DNA of 64,000 nucleotides, from positions 6,121,948 through 6,185,947 of the forward strand of contig NC_054083.1 in the NCBI RefSeq assembly GCF_017562075.2, read 5' to 3'. The notes beneath the pieces were generated by a model. It worked only from the letters and a program-made list of their open reading frames with translations. It was not told the origin of the DNA and did not search any database. Source of the stretch: Anopheles merus. Lineage: Eukaryota > Arthropoda > Insecta > Diptera > Culicidae. This document shows positions 39,526 to 48,699 of this stretch, one piece after another. Position numbers and translations under genes: made by a program. The number at the start of each line of letters is the position of its first letter. Position 1 is the stretch's first letter.

Positions 39526-41130
39526 ATGAAAACCTTGAACCCGTTATCAACCAAATGGCTCAACTTCTTCAACAGATGGCTGCTTTTAAAGCTAGAAGTC
39601 CTGACGAAATCCTTGAATCTTTATCGAAAACCATCGAGGAGTTTCGTTACGACGAAGAAAACAACATCACTTTTGAAAAATGGTATGTACGTTTCAAAGA
39701 CCTTTTTTCAAAACGATGCTAGCAGTTTGAATGACGAGGTGAAAGTGCGACTTTTGCTGAGGAAGCTGGGAACGTCCGCTCTCAGCCGGTATGTGAATTA
39801 CATTCTTCCGAAGCAACCGCATGAAAATTCGTTTGAAGAAACCGTCAATATTCTCAAAAAAAATCTTCGGAAAGCAATGTAGCGTACCTCATCCACGCAC
39901 TACAGTTGTCATCCAAGCGTCATCTAGTGTCACCGTGTGCATCACGATTTTGTCATCCAACCTATAACTGAAGGGCGTGTATGATTGGCAACACCAGAAG
40001 AAAATGCGCCTTTTCTGGCAGCACTGGCCCACTCGATGTCAAACGTCAAGCTGAGATCTTCATCCTCTTCCTGTTTCCGCACTTCCAACGCGATGGACGT
40101 ACGTCGAGTCCGAAGAATCACCGCGCTTTATAGTGCGCAGTTTGTAACATTTACAATAAAGCACTAAAGCAATATTCGGTGTTCCACAAAAGGTACCAGT
40201 GCTTGCAGATAGTGAAATCTGCATTAGAAGATATCATCACTTACGGCGGAAGAGTGAATAAGGCATTCTGAGTTCGAGAATTTGAAACTAGGCGATTTCA
40301 AATGTCTAATTTTCATTTGCGGACTGCAAGCTTCGGAATTCTCAGATATTCGAGCAAGACTACTATCTCGAATAGAAAACGCAACGCCGGAGGCTAAAGT
40401 GAACATTCAAACACTAATGGCAGAATTTCAACGGCTTATCAATCTGAAAGCGGATACAACGATGATCGAAAATCTGTCAAGATCGAAGCATTCCGTGCAT
40501 GCAGTTTCAGAGAAGAAACCGTATCGTTTGCCATAGCCTTCCCGATTCGACACTTCAAAAGATCAGCGTCAACCGAAATCAGATTCGAATACTGTCCCTC
40601 GTACTCCTTGTTGGCAGTGTGGAAAAATGCATTTTGTACGGGATTGCAATTTTACAGATCATCTCTGCAAAGTGTGCAAAAATGTAGGCCACAAGGAAGG
40701 TTACTGAAATGAATGAAAATCTGAAATGAATCATGAAATCAAAATCTTCAAACAACAACATATATCAAAAGAGCGAGCAGAATCAAAATCAAAATCAAAA
40801 GAAATCTCAGGGAATTTTCGTTAATCAAGTCACGAAACACACTGCTAAAAGGAAGTTTATCTCTATCATAATCAATGGCATAACTACATCACTCCAACTG
40901 GACACCGCAAGTGACATAACAGTTATTTCTAAAACAACATGGCAACATTTGGGCCAACCGAAACTTTCTCAAGCATCCATTGAAGCATCGAATGCATCGG
41001 GAGAACAACTCAAGCTTATCGGTGAATTCGAATGCGAGGTTATCCTTAGTGCAATTACAGAGAAATTTGTTTTGTTACATCATCACCAGTCCTAAATGTT
41101 ATAGGTATAGATTGGATAGATAGGTTTGAT
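39526..41130 (+). pseudogene. gag-protease remnants of Mag-like element 1
   Basis: The gag starts in degraded frame and shows FEKWYVRFKDLF and KVRLLLRKLG; it is shifted by one base in an A run near 39862 and cut by an insertion (39879-40165). It resumes at KRYQCLQIVK, then in shifted frames the FICGL segment. The zinc knuckle CWQCGKMHFVRDC lies near 40612. The protease has QLDTASDITVIS (active-site D-T-A/S-D triad type) near 40890-40930. Frames are broken in several places. Confidence 0.8.
39879..40165 (+). mobile_element. Insertion in gag, probable solo LTR or small element (about 290 bp)
   Basis: The 8-bp word AAAGCAAT is present at 39871-39878 and again at 40166-40173, and removing one copy plus the insert restores the gag reading (GKQ then SVFHKR). 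The insert starts GTAGCGTACCTC (or TGTAGCG if the shared T is counted), has a TATA-like TTTATAGTGCGCAG and ends with ACAATAAAGCACTA. The end with a polyadenylation signal favours an LTR, but the ends do not form a clean TG...CA. Confidence 0.6.
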
Positions 41131-41301
41131 CTATGGGCAATTACCTTCGATGTAATGTGTAAGAAAGTTTCATCGGCATGTCCAAAGGATCGATTAGTAC
41201 AGCTTTAATCGAAATATCCAACAGTTTTTGATGGTTGCAAGCAACCAGCGGAAAATTACGTTGTAGCTTCGATTTCACTTGAAGAGGATATTCAGAACGT
41301 C

Positions 41302-42966
41302 ATGCACGAATCATTGAAACAAGTGCCAGTATCATTTGCTGACATTCAAAAAGCAACAAGATTGGACGAAACACTGCAAGCTGTTTTGAAATTCATCCGG
41401 GAAGGCTGGCCGAACGAAGCGTCGTCAATCAAAAATCGAGACATTCGTTCGTATTACACACGAAAAGAATCGTTAACGCATGTAGATGGATGCATCTTGT
41501 TCCACAACAGAGTTGTTGTTCCAAACATTTACAGGAAAAAAAGGTACTGCAACAATTCCATCGCGGTCATCCTGGAATGGTGCGAATGAAATCCATTTCT
41601 CGAAGTTTCGTTTTCTGGCCGGGAATGGATGTCGATATCGAAAACTTTGTCCGGCGTTGTACTTCATGTTGCACTGCTGGCAAAGCACCAATCAAAGAAA
41701 CACCTGAATCTTGGCCTATGCCGGAAAAGCCATGGTCACGGGTACACGTGGACTATGCCGGTCCTGTAGATGGCGTGTATTTTTTGGTTGTAGTAGATCC
41801 ATACACAAAATCGCCAGGAGTATGTGCAACCAAAACTACAACAGCAAAGACAACTTTTTCTTCTTTTTCTTCTTTGGCGCAACAACCGCTGTCGGTCAAG
41901 GCCTGCCAGTACCCACTAGTGAAGTGAGCTTGGCTTTCAGTGACTTATTGTTACCATAGCAGGATAGTCAGTTCTGCGTATGGGAGCACGGTCTATTCGG
42001 GACTTGAACCCATGACGGGCATGTTGTTACGTCGTACAAGTTGACGACTGTACCACCAGACCGGCTCAAGTCAAGGCCAGCAAAGACAACTATCAAGTTT
42101 TTAACGCAATCATTCGCAACGTTTGGTGTTCCAGAAATTATAGTCTCTGATAATGGTACGCAGTTCACCAGCTTTGAATTTCAAGCATTTTGCAAACAAT
42201 TGGGTATTTGTCACATCCGTACTGCACCATACCATCCGCAGTCAAACGGTTTGGCAGAACGTTTCGTGGACACACTAAAGCGTACATTGCGAAAAATTCA
42301 GCAGGAGGAGAGACTTTAGATGAAGCATTGCAGATTTTTTTGCAAGTTTATCGAACCACTCCTGCACCAGATAAGTCTCCAGCTGAATTGATATTTCAGC
42401 GGCCTATTCGAATAGTTCAGTCATTACTACTACCTCCAGTTTCACGGTCACGAAATGAAAAGCCAGAAGCTGGTAGAAAATTCTTCGTTTCTGGAGAAGC
42501 GGTTTATGCCCAAGTCCACCGCAATAATTCCCGGGAGTGGAAACCGACATCAATAGTCGAACGAGTCGGTAGAGTGAATTACAACGTGTTTTTGGAAGAC
42601 AACCAACGAATTATTCGCTCACATGCAAATCAACTGAAGAAGCGTCTACAAGAGGAAACATCGTGTGGAAATAGAAATTGTCACGACACTGGAAATTTGT
42701 TAACTATTTTCTTTGACGAATTTGAATTGGGAATTCCACAGGCAGTTGAAAACTCAATTGAAATGACTGAACAAGAACATTACTATTCAGCTGATGAAGA
42801 TTCCGCTGAAGAAATTGAAGGAGAAAATTGGCAAACATCACCGTACGCAGTTACTACTGAAGCCACTCCACCGATGCCTGCATCTTCTGCTCAACCCGTG
42901 ATAGCGGAAAGACGTCGAAGAATTCGTAGGCTACCAGCTAGGTTTGAGCCGTATTGGCTGAATTAA
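41302..42966 (+). pseudogene. Integrase region of Mag-like element 1, split by a SINE
   Basis: It reads through the spacer with the H2C2 zinc finger (FHRGHPG, RRCTSCCTAG), then the integrase core with HVDYAGPVDG (first D), SDNGTQFTS (second D) and HPQSNGLAERF (Glu), so the DDE triad is still visible. The SINE at 41856-42077 interrupts it between the first and second D. Downstream is a C-terminal segment ending RLPARFEPYWLN with stop at 42964-42966, ten bases from the 3' LTR. A frame change lies near 42310. Confidence 0.85.
41856..42077 (-). mobile_element. Complete tRNA-derived SINE, 222 bp, in the integrase frame
   Basis: Minus orientation: its tRNA-like start (GACTTGAGCCGGTCTGGTGG reversed side, B box GGGTTCAAGTCCC) lies near 42077 and its 3' end with GGTTGTTGCG and AAGAAGAAAAAGAAG near 41856. 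The 14-bp target duplication CAGCAAAGACAACT is perfect at 41842-41855 and 42078-42091. Taking the SINE out restores the integrase frame. Confidence 0.95.
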
Positions 42967-43148
42967 GGGGGGAGATGTTGCACAGTAACACGCATAACGC
43001 AGTAACATTGCAAGACTCGATCAGAGTACACATTGAGTGAATAAAAATGTTTCCATTCTGAACTAAGGAATAAAGCAGTTTTTCTCAAGATATATTCGAT
43101 GCGACATATCAATCGGCTTTCGTGCACACTCTGCTCGGCGTTCGGCAC

Positions 43149-43802
43149 TAGTGATGGGCGTTTCGGAGCGCACCAACGGCTCCGGAGCCGGCTCCGAACT
43201 AACTGCTCCGGAGCCGGCTGCGCACCAACGGCTCCGGAGCCGGCTCCGGACTAACAGCTCTGCACTCACGGCTCCGTTCCAACGGCTGCGGAGCCGGCTT
43301 CGGGCCCACCGTTCCGGAGCCAGCGACGATTCAACGGCTCCGGACCAAAGGCTTCGCACTAACGGTTCATCATTAACAGACATCATTGTATAATAGCGTA
43401 ATAAAAAAAAACACGTGGAAGCTAACACACGATATGATTCCAGTATTGACATGCATGACGTTGTGTAGCATTCTTTAGTCTCATCTTTCTTAACAATATT
43501 CAAAACTAATCGCTGTTTTTTTTAAATTCTTTTAAAACTGACCTACTCCGCTAATTACGGATTTCCTCGATTAAAACTTCATTGAAAAAGTTCTTTTGGT
43601 CCATTGTGTTAAAACCTGCTCCGGAGCCGTTGGAGCGGAGCCGTTGGTGCGGTGCCGTGGGTGTTGAGCCGGCTCCGGAGCCGTTGGTGCGGAGCCGGCT
43701 CCGGAGCCGTTGGTCCGGAGCCGTGGGTGCGGAGCCGTGAGTGCAGAGCTGTTAGTCCGGTCGGAGCCGGCTCCAGCTTCGGAGCCGTTTTGCTCATCAC
43801 TA
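43149..43802. mobile_element. hAT-type MITE, 654 bp, with GGAGCCG tandem-repeat arms
   Basis: Ends TAGTGATGGGC and (inverted) TAGTGATGAGC. The 8-bp flanks are TTCGGCAC (43141-43148) and CTCGGCAC (43803-43810), seven of eight equal. The arms (about 43155-43370 and 43612-43795) are inverted to one another and built from repeats of CGGCTCCGGAGCCGG and AACGGCTCCGGA, far higher in GC than the AT-rich centre. It is inserted in the solo LTR. The apparent proteins from the arms are repeat artefacts. Confidence 0.88.
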
Positions 43803-43963
43803 CTCGGCACACACTAAGCCTTGCGCGCTTAGTGTGTGCGACAGTGTGCGTGTACACACTGTCGTCCCCCTGGACGTTGACCGGTGGCAGCACAACTGCC
43901 ACCAGGGGTCGGCACGCACGGCTGCCCACAACAGTATCACAAGTTGATAAAAGCATTCATTAC

Positions 43964-44105
43964 CTATCAATGTTTAAGTTATGCCGAATCTCTATACAAA
44001 ACTCTTTTTGCCAGGATCCTGTTGCAGATTGTTGATTAAATGGATAATTATCGGCAATGAACGTATAAATATCCGAAAGTGATAGCTTCTTTTCTGCTGA
44101 AGCAG
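43964..44105 (-). pseudogene. Forkhead-box (FoxK-like) fragment: helices 2-3
   Basis: The minus-strand frame reads SAEKKLSLSDIYTFIADNYP, then a W and IRHNLNID, and meets a good donor ATAG/GTAATG at 43964/43963. Forkhead domains have EKxLTLSxIYxFIxxxxPY...W..SIRHNLS here. Five extra residues lie between the Trp and IRHNL, so it is divergent. At 44105 the frame meets the 5' LTR of Mag-like element 2, whose insertion separated it from the piece at 48545. Confidence 0.7.
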
Positions 44106-44193
44106 TGTTGGATATCACAGTACACATGTACACGTAGTCTGGCAATTTAGTATATAACAATTGGCGACGAGGATAGTTGAAACTAAAAGCAAG

Positions 44194-45350
44194 AATGTCT
44201 CTCGAAAATCAGAACATTCAATTAGAGATTCTGAAGGCTCTGCAGAAGCTATCAGAAACATCATCGGGTACAAATAATACGGAACGATTCGTGGCAATGA
44301 ACATGACCGAATTTATCTTCGATCCAGAGAACGGAGGAACTTTTCAAAAATAGTTTCGACGTTATGAAGATTTGTTCGAGTCGGATGCCAAAGATCTCGA
44401 AGATGTCGCTAAAGTCAGGCTTTTATTGAGGAAGTTGGATGCACAAGCACACAATCAGTACATCAATTACATCCTCCCGAAACTTCCGAAGGAGCAAACT
44501 TTCAAAGAAACTGTTCAAACATTAACGAATATTTTCGCGTCGCAGAGTTCACTTTTTAGCAGACGTTGCCGTTGTCTTCAGCTCGTCAAAACCGAAGCAG
44601 ATGACATTTTTAGTTACGCGGCGAAAGTGAACCGATCTTGTGAAGATTCCGAATTCCGCAATATGAAGGCTGACCATTTCAAGTGTTTAGTGTTTATTTG
44701 TGGATTGAAACGTCAATTCTACGCAGACATACGAGCTAGAATACTCTCTCGCATTGATGCCGAAACGGCAGATGCGCCCATTGCACTGCAAAGTTTCGTT
44801 GACGATTTCCAAAAACTCGTCAATTTTAAAGCGGATACCTCCATAGTTGAGCAACAGCCAAACTCATTCACAACGGTAAACGCTCTACATGTGAAGTCAG
44901 AACATCACCATCACGAACAGTATCGACAGCGGTATAAAGAATCAAAAACATCAGAGCAACCTCGTAGACCATGCTGACGGTGCGGTCAAATGCATTTTGT
45001 TCGAGACTGCCAATACTCGACACACCAATGTAGAAAATTCAATCGTGTTGGTCACAAAGAAGACTACTGCGGATGTTTTTCAAAATTCAAACCTACCGGG
45101 GAGGAGAAAACAAACACGAAACCATTAACAAGTGATCAAGGAAAACTGAATGCCAGAGGTGTCTACATTGTCAATCACATCACTCAACGCTCCAGCAAAA
45201 GAAAATTTGTTCCTGCAACCATCAACGGCGTTACAATCAATCTGTAGCTCGACAGAGCAAGCGATATAACGGTAATTTCGCAACAAACATGGCAAAAGTT
45301 GGGCTCACCGAACATCCAGCCAGTGACGATACAGGATTGAATGCTGCATT
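44194..45350 (+). pseudogene. gag-protease remnants of Mag-like element 2
   Basis: gag starts MSLENQNIQLEILK at 44194 and has a stop (TAG, 44354) where the sister element has Trp. It continues KVRLLLRKLDAQAHNQYINY and HFKCLVFICGLKRQFYADIR. The zinc knuckle has TGA at the Trp of CWRC, near 44974. The protease has TAG in place of Gln just before LDRASDITVIS (45245). The sequence from the protease end to the RT start is missing. Confidence 0.85.
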
Positions 45351-45399
45351 GGAGTCAAACCTTTTATCCACTGCTAACACCAGAAGAAATTTTCTCGTA

Positions 45400-46640
45400 A
45401 CTCAACGACAGCACCATCTTTAGCATCATAGACCTGTCCGATGCCTATCTTCAGCTCGAAGTCGACGACGATTCAAAGCATTTACTAACCATCAATATAC
45501 ATCGTGGATTATTCCGATTCAACCGTCTTGCACCAGGGGTAAAATCAGCACTAAAAGCATTCCAACGCGTCGTAGATGGAATGATAGCTGAAATTCCTGG
45601 GGTACGATCATTCATTGATGATTGTATTGTTTTCGGCAAGGGTATGAAATCACACAAGGATTCACTCAATACCTTGTTCGCACGCCTTAAAGAGTACGGA
45701 TTTCACGTAAAAGCCGAAAAATGCCATTTTCGCAAGACTCAACTTGTGTACTTGGGACACGTTGTAGATAAACATGGTATTCGTCCAGATTCCGAAAAGA
45801 TCAAGACAATTGCTACGATTCCACCACCAAGCAATGTGTCCGAGCTACGATCTTATCTTGGAGCAGTGAATTTTTACGGAAGATTCGTTCGTAACCTGAA
45901 CGAATTACGTTACCCTATGGATCAGCAGCTTAAGAAGGAATCGAAATGGAAATAGACAACAGAGTGTCAGGAAGCTTTCATCAAGTTTAAGGAAGCACTT
46001 CAGTCAAACTTGCTCCTAACGCACTACGATCCGAAACTTCCGATCATCGTTGCTGCGGATACATCAAACACAGGAATTGGTGCAGTCATTTTTCATCAAT
46101 TTTCTGATGGAAAAATGAAAGCAATTCAACACGCGTTAAGAACACTTACACCCGCTGAACACAACTATGGACAACCAGAAAAAGAAGCTTTCGCATTAGT
46201 TTACGCAGCATGTAAGTTTCACAAATACTTGCTTGGTCGTCATTTCACTTTGCTTACGGATCACTAGCCACTACTTTCAGTTTTCGGTTCAAAAAAAGGA
46301 ATACCACTTCATACCGCTAACCGTTTGCAAAGGTGGGCACTTACCATGTTGAATTACGATTTCGAAATTCAATACGTGTCCACACAAGATTTCGGATGCG
46401 CAGATCTTTTATCACGATTGATTGACCGAAACAAGCAGCCGGAAGAAGAGTACGTAATTGCAACACTGGCCTTAGAATATGATCTTTCGAGCATTCGGTC
46501 CGATACAACACAGAAGATTCCGATTTCTTTCCAAGCACTTCGTAAAGCAACCGCTTCAAGCTCAACACTACAAGCAGTCTGCAAATTCATTCGTGAAGGT
46601 TGGCCGAATTGTTCCACTAATCTTCCAACTGCAATCCAAC
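45400..46640 (+). pseudogene. Reverse transcriptase-RNase H remnants of Mag-like element 2
   Basis: The RT begins mid-domain: LSDAYLQLEVDDDSK, LFRFNRLAPGVKSA, then SFIDDCIVFG with FIDD in the catalytic place, and YLGHVVDKHGI. A stop follows KWK (45953). RNase H shows VAADTSNTGIGAVIF, then EKEAFALVYA and LLTDH followed by a stop. The N-terminal part of RT is deleted. Confidence 0.85.
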
Positions 46641-46654
46641 CTAACTACGTGCGG

Positions 46655-47208
46655 CGAATCATTATATGGCGAACTGGATATGGATCTAGAAACCCCCTCA
46701 ACTCCATGATTAGGGTGTTTAATGAAGTTCGTCATTTGTTTGATTTTGGATCCTCAGTGCAATCCTTTAAAAACAGCCTTAGAAACGAATTATTAGGATG
46801 ATCTTTCTACTTACAGGGTTTCCCACGATTTATTGGTCGGTTCCCATCAATTTTTGGTGGGTTCCCATATTTTTTTGGTGCGTTCCCACGATTTTTGGCC
46901 GTTTCCCAGAATTTTTTGGTCCGATTGTATTGATATCAAATCGGAAAATACCAATAAATTATAGGAACGAACCAAAAATCTATGAGATACGACCAAAAAA
47001 TCGTGGGAACGCACCAAAAAATCATGGAAACTGACCAATAAATCGTGGGAAACCCTGTATCATAAACTAATATTAGGCATAAGAACATTCACACGGATCC
47101 ATTATTATCCATTGAACGAGTAATAAACAATTAAACAATTATCAATAGTCCAAGGATGCGTGATGTTTGGTTTGGTGAGTTGTTGTACCAAATAAATTAA
47201 AAATAAAA
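46655..47208 (+). mobile_element. LINE 3'-end fragment inserted in Mag-like element 2
   Basis: Between two parts of the retrotransposon is a frame ending FNEVRHLFDFGSSVQSFKNS then LRNELLG and stop (46798-46800), typical of the C terminus of CR1/Jockey-type LINE ORF2. A 3' UTR and an A-rich end (AAATAAATTAAAAATAAAA near 47190-47208) follow. The 5' edge is approximate. The 244-bp MITE sits in its 3' UTR. Confidence 0.55.
46814..47057. mobile_element. Foldback MITE, 244 bp, near-palindromic
   Basis: It starts CAGGGTTTCCCACGATTTAT and ends with the inverse, ATAAATCGTGGGAAACCCTG, flanked by TA (46812-46813, 47058-47059). Most of its length is two inverted arms made of short units (TTCCCA...TTTTTTGGT) around a short centre near 46925-46945, so a transcript would form a long hairpin. 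CAG ends plus TA suggest mobilisation by a Tc1/mariner or pogo enzyme. Confidence 0.88.
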
Positions 47209-48392
47209 AGATTCTACAACAATTTCATCAAGGACACCCGGGGATATTTCGAATGAACTCAATCGCTCGAAGCTTTGTTTACTGGCCTGGCATTTATTAA
47301 GAAATCGAGGATTTTGTTTAATGTTGTAGTCCGTGTGCAATTACAGCGAAAACACCGACAAAGACAACTTTGGAATCTTGGCCCATACCATCAAAACCAT
47401 GGTCCAGAGAACACATTGACTATGCAGGTCCAGTAGACGGATTCTACTTCCTCGTAATCGTGGATCCGCACTCAAAATGGCCGGAAATATACGCTACCAG
47501 ATCAATAACTGTGAGAATAACAAAAATAATTTTGAAACAAATTTTCGCAACTTTCGGAGTGCCAGAAGTTCTTGTACCTGGTGCACAATTTACTAGTTAC
47601 GAGTTTAAGTAGTTTTGCATTAGTCAAGGCATCAAACACTTGCGCATTGCTCCATATCATCCGCAATCCAACGGGTTAGCTGAAACATTTGTGGATACAC
47701 TGAAACGAAGTATTCAAAAAATTCGCATGGCAGGGGAATCTCTAGAAGATGCACTAACCACTTTCGTTCAAGTATATCGAACCACACCATCTGGAGATTT
47801 GGGTGGAAAAGCTCCTGCTGACATTATGTTCTCTTGACCATAACGAACTATTTCATTATTATATGAAGGAAGCCGAATATTTCAACAAAAAGCACGGGGC
47901 AGTGAAACGATGTTATCAACAGAGCGATGCTGTTCATGTCAAGGTATATTGTAGAAATTCCTGGCAGCAACCGTAATCGAAAAAATCGGCAACGTTAGTT
48001 ATAACGTTTTCCTTAAAGAAAAACAGCAGTTAGTACGATCACACATCAACAGCTGAAATCTCGAATGGCAAACGGACAACACATTGCAAAATTTTCAACA
48101 CCACTATCTGTACTGCTTGATGATTTTGGTTGAACATCTTCACAATTTGTTTCCTGTGACGAACTTGTAACAACATCAAGCGATACTGAACTATCATCTC
48201 AGACCCTCAGTTCAACTCCAGAACATTCTGAATTAGACAACATTAGTTCCGATAATGACAACGCAGAAGAATCCGAGGGAGAAGAACCAGTTGTTCAACA
48301 GCAAGAGCAGCAATCATCAATTTTGGAAAAAAGTCTAAGAGCTATCAAATTACCAGAACGGTTCAAATCTTACTGGATGCCGAATCCATAAG
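47209..48392 (+). pseudogene. Integrase remnants of Mag-like element 2
   Basis: It reads FHQGHPGIFRMNSIARSFVY, has two stops before the end of the zinc finger, then HIDYAGPVDGFYFLVIVDPH (first D). The segment that should hold the second D is damaged (VPGAQFTS). APYHPQSNGLAETFVDTLKR keeps the Glu. The C-terminal tail is broken into frames and ends about RLPERFKSYWMPNP (in pieces) before the polypurine tract. Confidence 0.85.
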
Positions 48393-48544
48393 GTGGGAGA
48401 TGTTGGATATCACAGTACACATGTACAACCATATAGAATAGTTATTGTTCGATCGTAACATACATGTACAACCGTATAGAATAGTCAGTTGGAATAAAGC
48501 TATTAATCTGAACACATCGTAGTCTGACAACTAAGTATATAACA

Positions 48545-48687
48545 ACTTTCATGAAAAATAATAAAAAAACGTAGGCGTATGAGCAGGTTTTGTCTAACTG
48601 CTGCATGAGCCTGCCGAAAGCCGATACAGCTATCCTACTGCCTTGCGATACTTTAACTGTACAAAAATCCGTTTGCTGATTATGCAT
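48545..48687 (-). pseudogene. Forkhead-box (FoxK-like) fragment: helix 1 region
   Basis: On the minus strand the frame starting MHNQQTDFCTVKVSQG leads to DKTCSYAYVFLLFFMK, the place of the KPPYSYAxLIxxAI helix 1 of forkhead domains. It is cut at 48545 by the 3' LTR of Mag-like element 2. A possible acceptor (CTTCTAG) lies just upstream at about 48700. The match is weaker than for the other two pieces, but position, strand and order agree. Confidence 0.5.
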
Positions 48688-48699
48688 ACCTTTTTCCTA

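Larger units (their letters stand above)
39299..43111 (+). mobile_element. Mag-like Gypsy LTR retrotransposon 1, internally deleted
   Basis: LTRs at 39299-39439 and 42976-43111 (141 and 136 bp, TGTTGC...ATATCA) differ by about seven substitutions and one 5-bp indel. The 5-bp target duplication ATCGG lies at 39294-39298 and 43112-43116. A primer site TGGTGACGAGG follows the 5' LTR, one mismatch from the tRNA-Ser(GCT) 3' end complement. A polypurine tract AAGGGGGGAGA precedes the 3' LTR. Order inside: gag (broken), CCHC knuckle, protease, then a deletion that removed reverse transcriptase and RNase H near 41165-41230, then integrase. It cannot move on its own. Confidence 0.93.
39148..43933 (-). 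mobile_element. Solo LTR (net about 306 bp), itself split by two later insertions
   Basis: On the minus strand it begins TGTTGTGGGCAGCC (43933) and ends AAGACACAACA (39148), with an AATAAA near the end. The flanks are GTATC at 39143-39147 and 43934-43938, a 5-bp duplication. The LTR survives as 39148-39298, 43117-43148 and 43811-43933. The gaps are the Mag-like element at 39299 and the hAT MITE at 43149. No internal region of the parent element is present. Confidence 0.85.
44106..48544 (+). mobile_element. Mag-like Gypsy LTR retrotransposon 2, decayed, inserted in the forkhead sequence
   Basis: The 3' LTR is 48401-48544 (144 bp, TGTTGG...ATAACA). The 5' LTR at 44106-44159 keeps the same two ends but has lost about 90 bp of its middle. 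The primer site TGGCGACGAGG at 44162-44172 matches the tRNA-Ser(GCT) complement exactly, and a polypurine tract AAGGTGGGAGA precedes the 3' LTR. The gene order is gag, CCHC, protease, reverse transcriptase, RNase H, integrase, all with stops. Flanks AGCAG and ACTTT do not match, so the target duplication is lost or a rearrangement occurred. A LINE piece and a foldback MITE lie inside. Confidence 0.92.

Noticed and set aside
43151..43956. Frames rich in GAGSG/APTAPE repeats
   Set aside because: They come from the GGAGCCG repeat arms of the hAT MITE.
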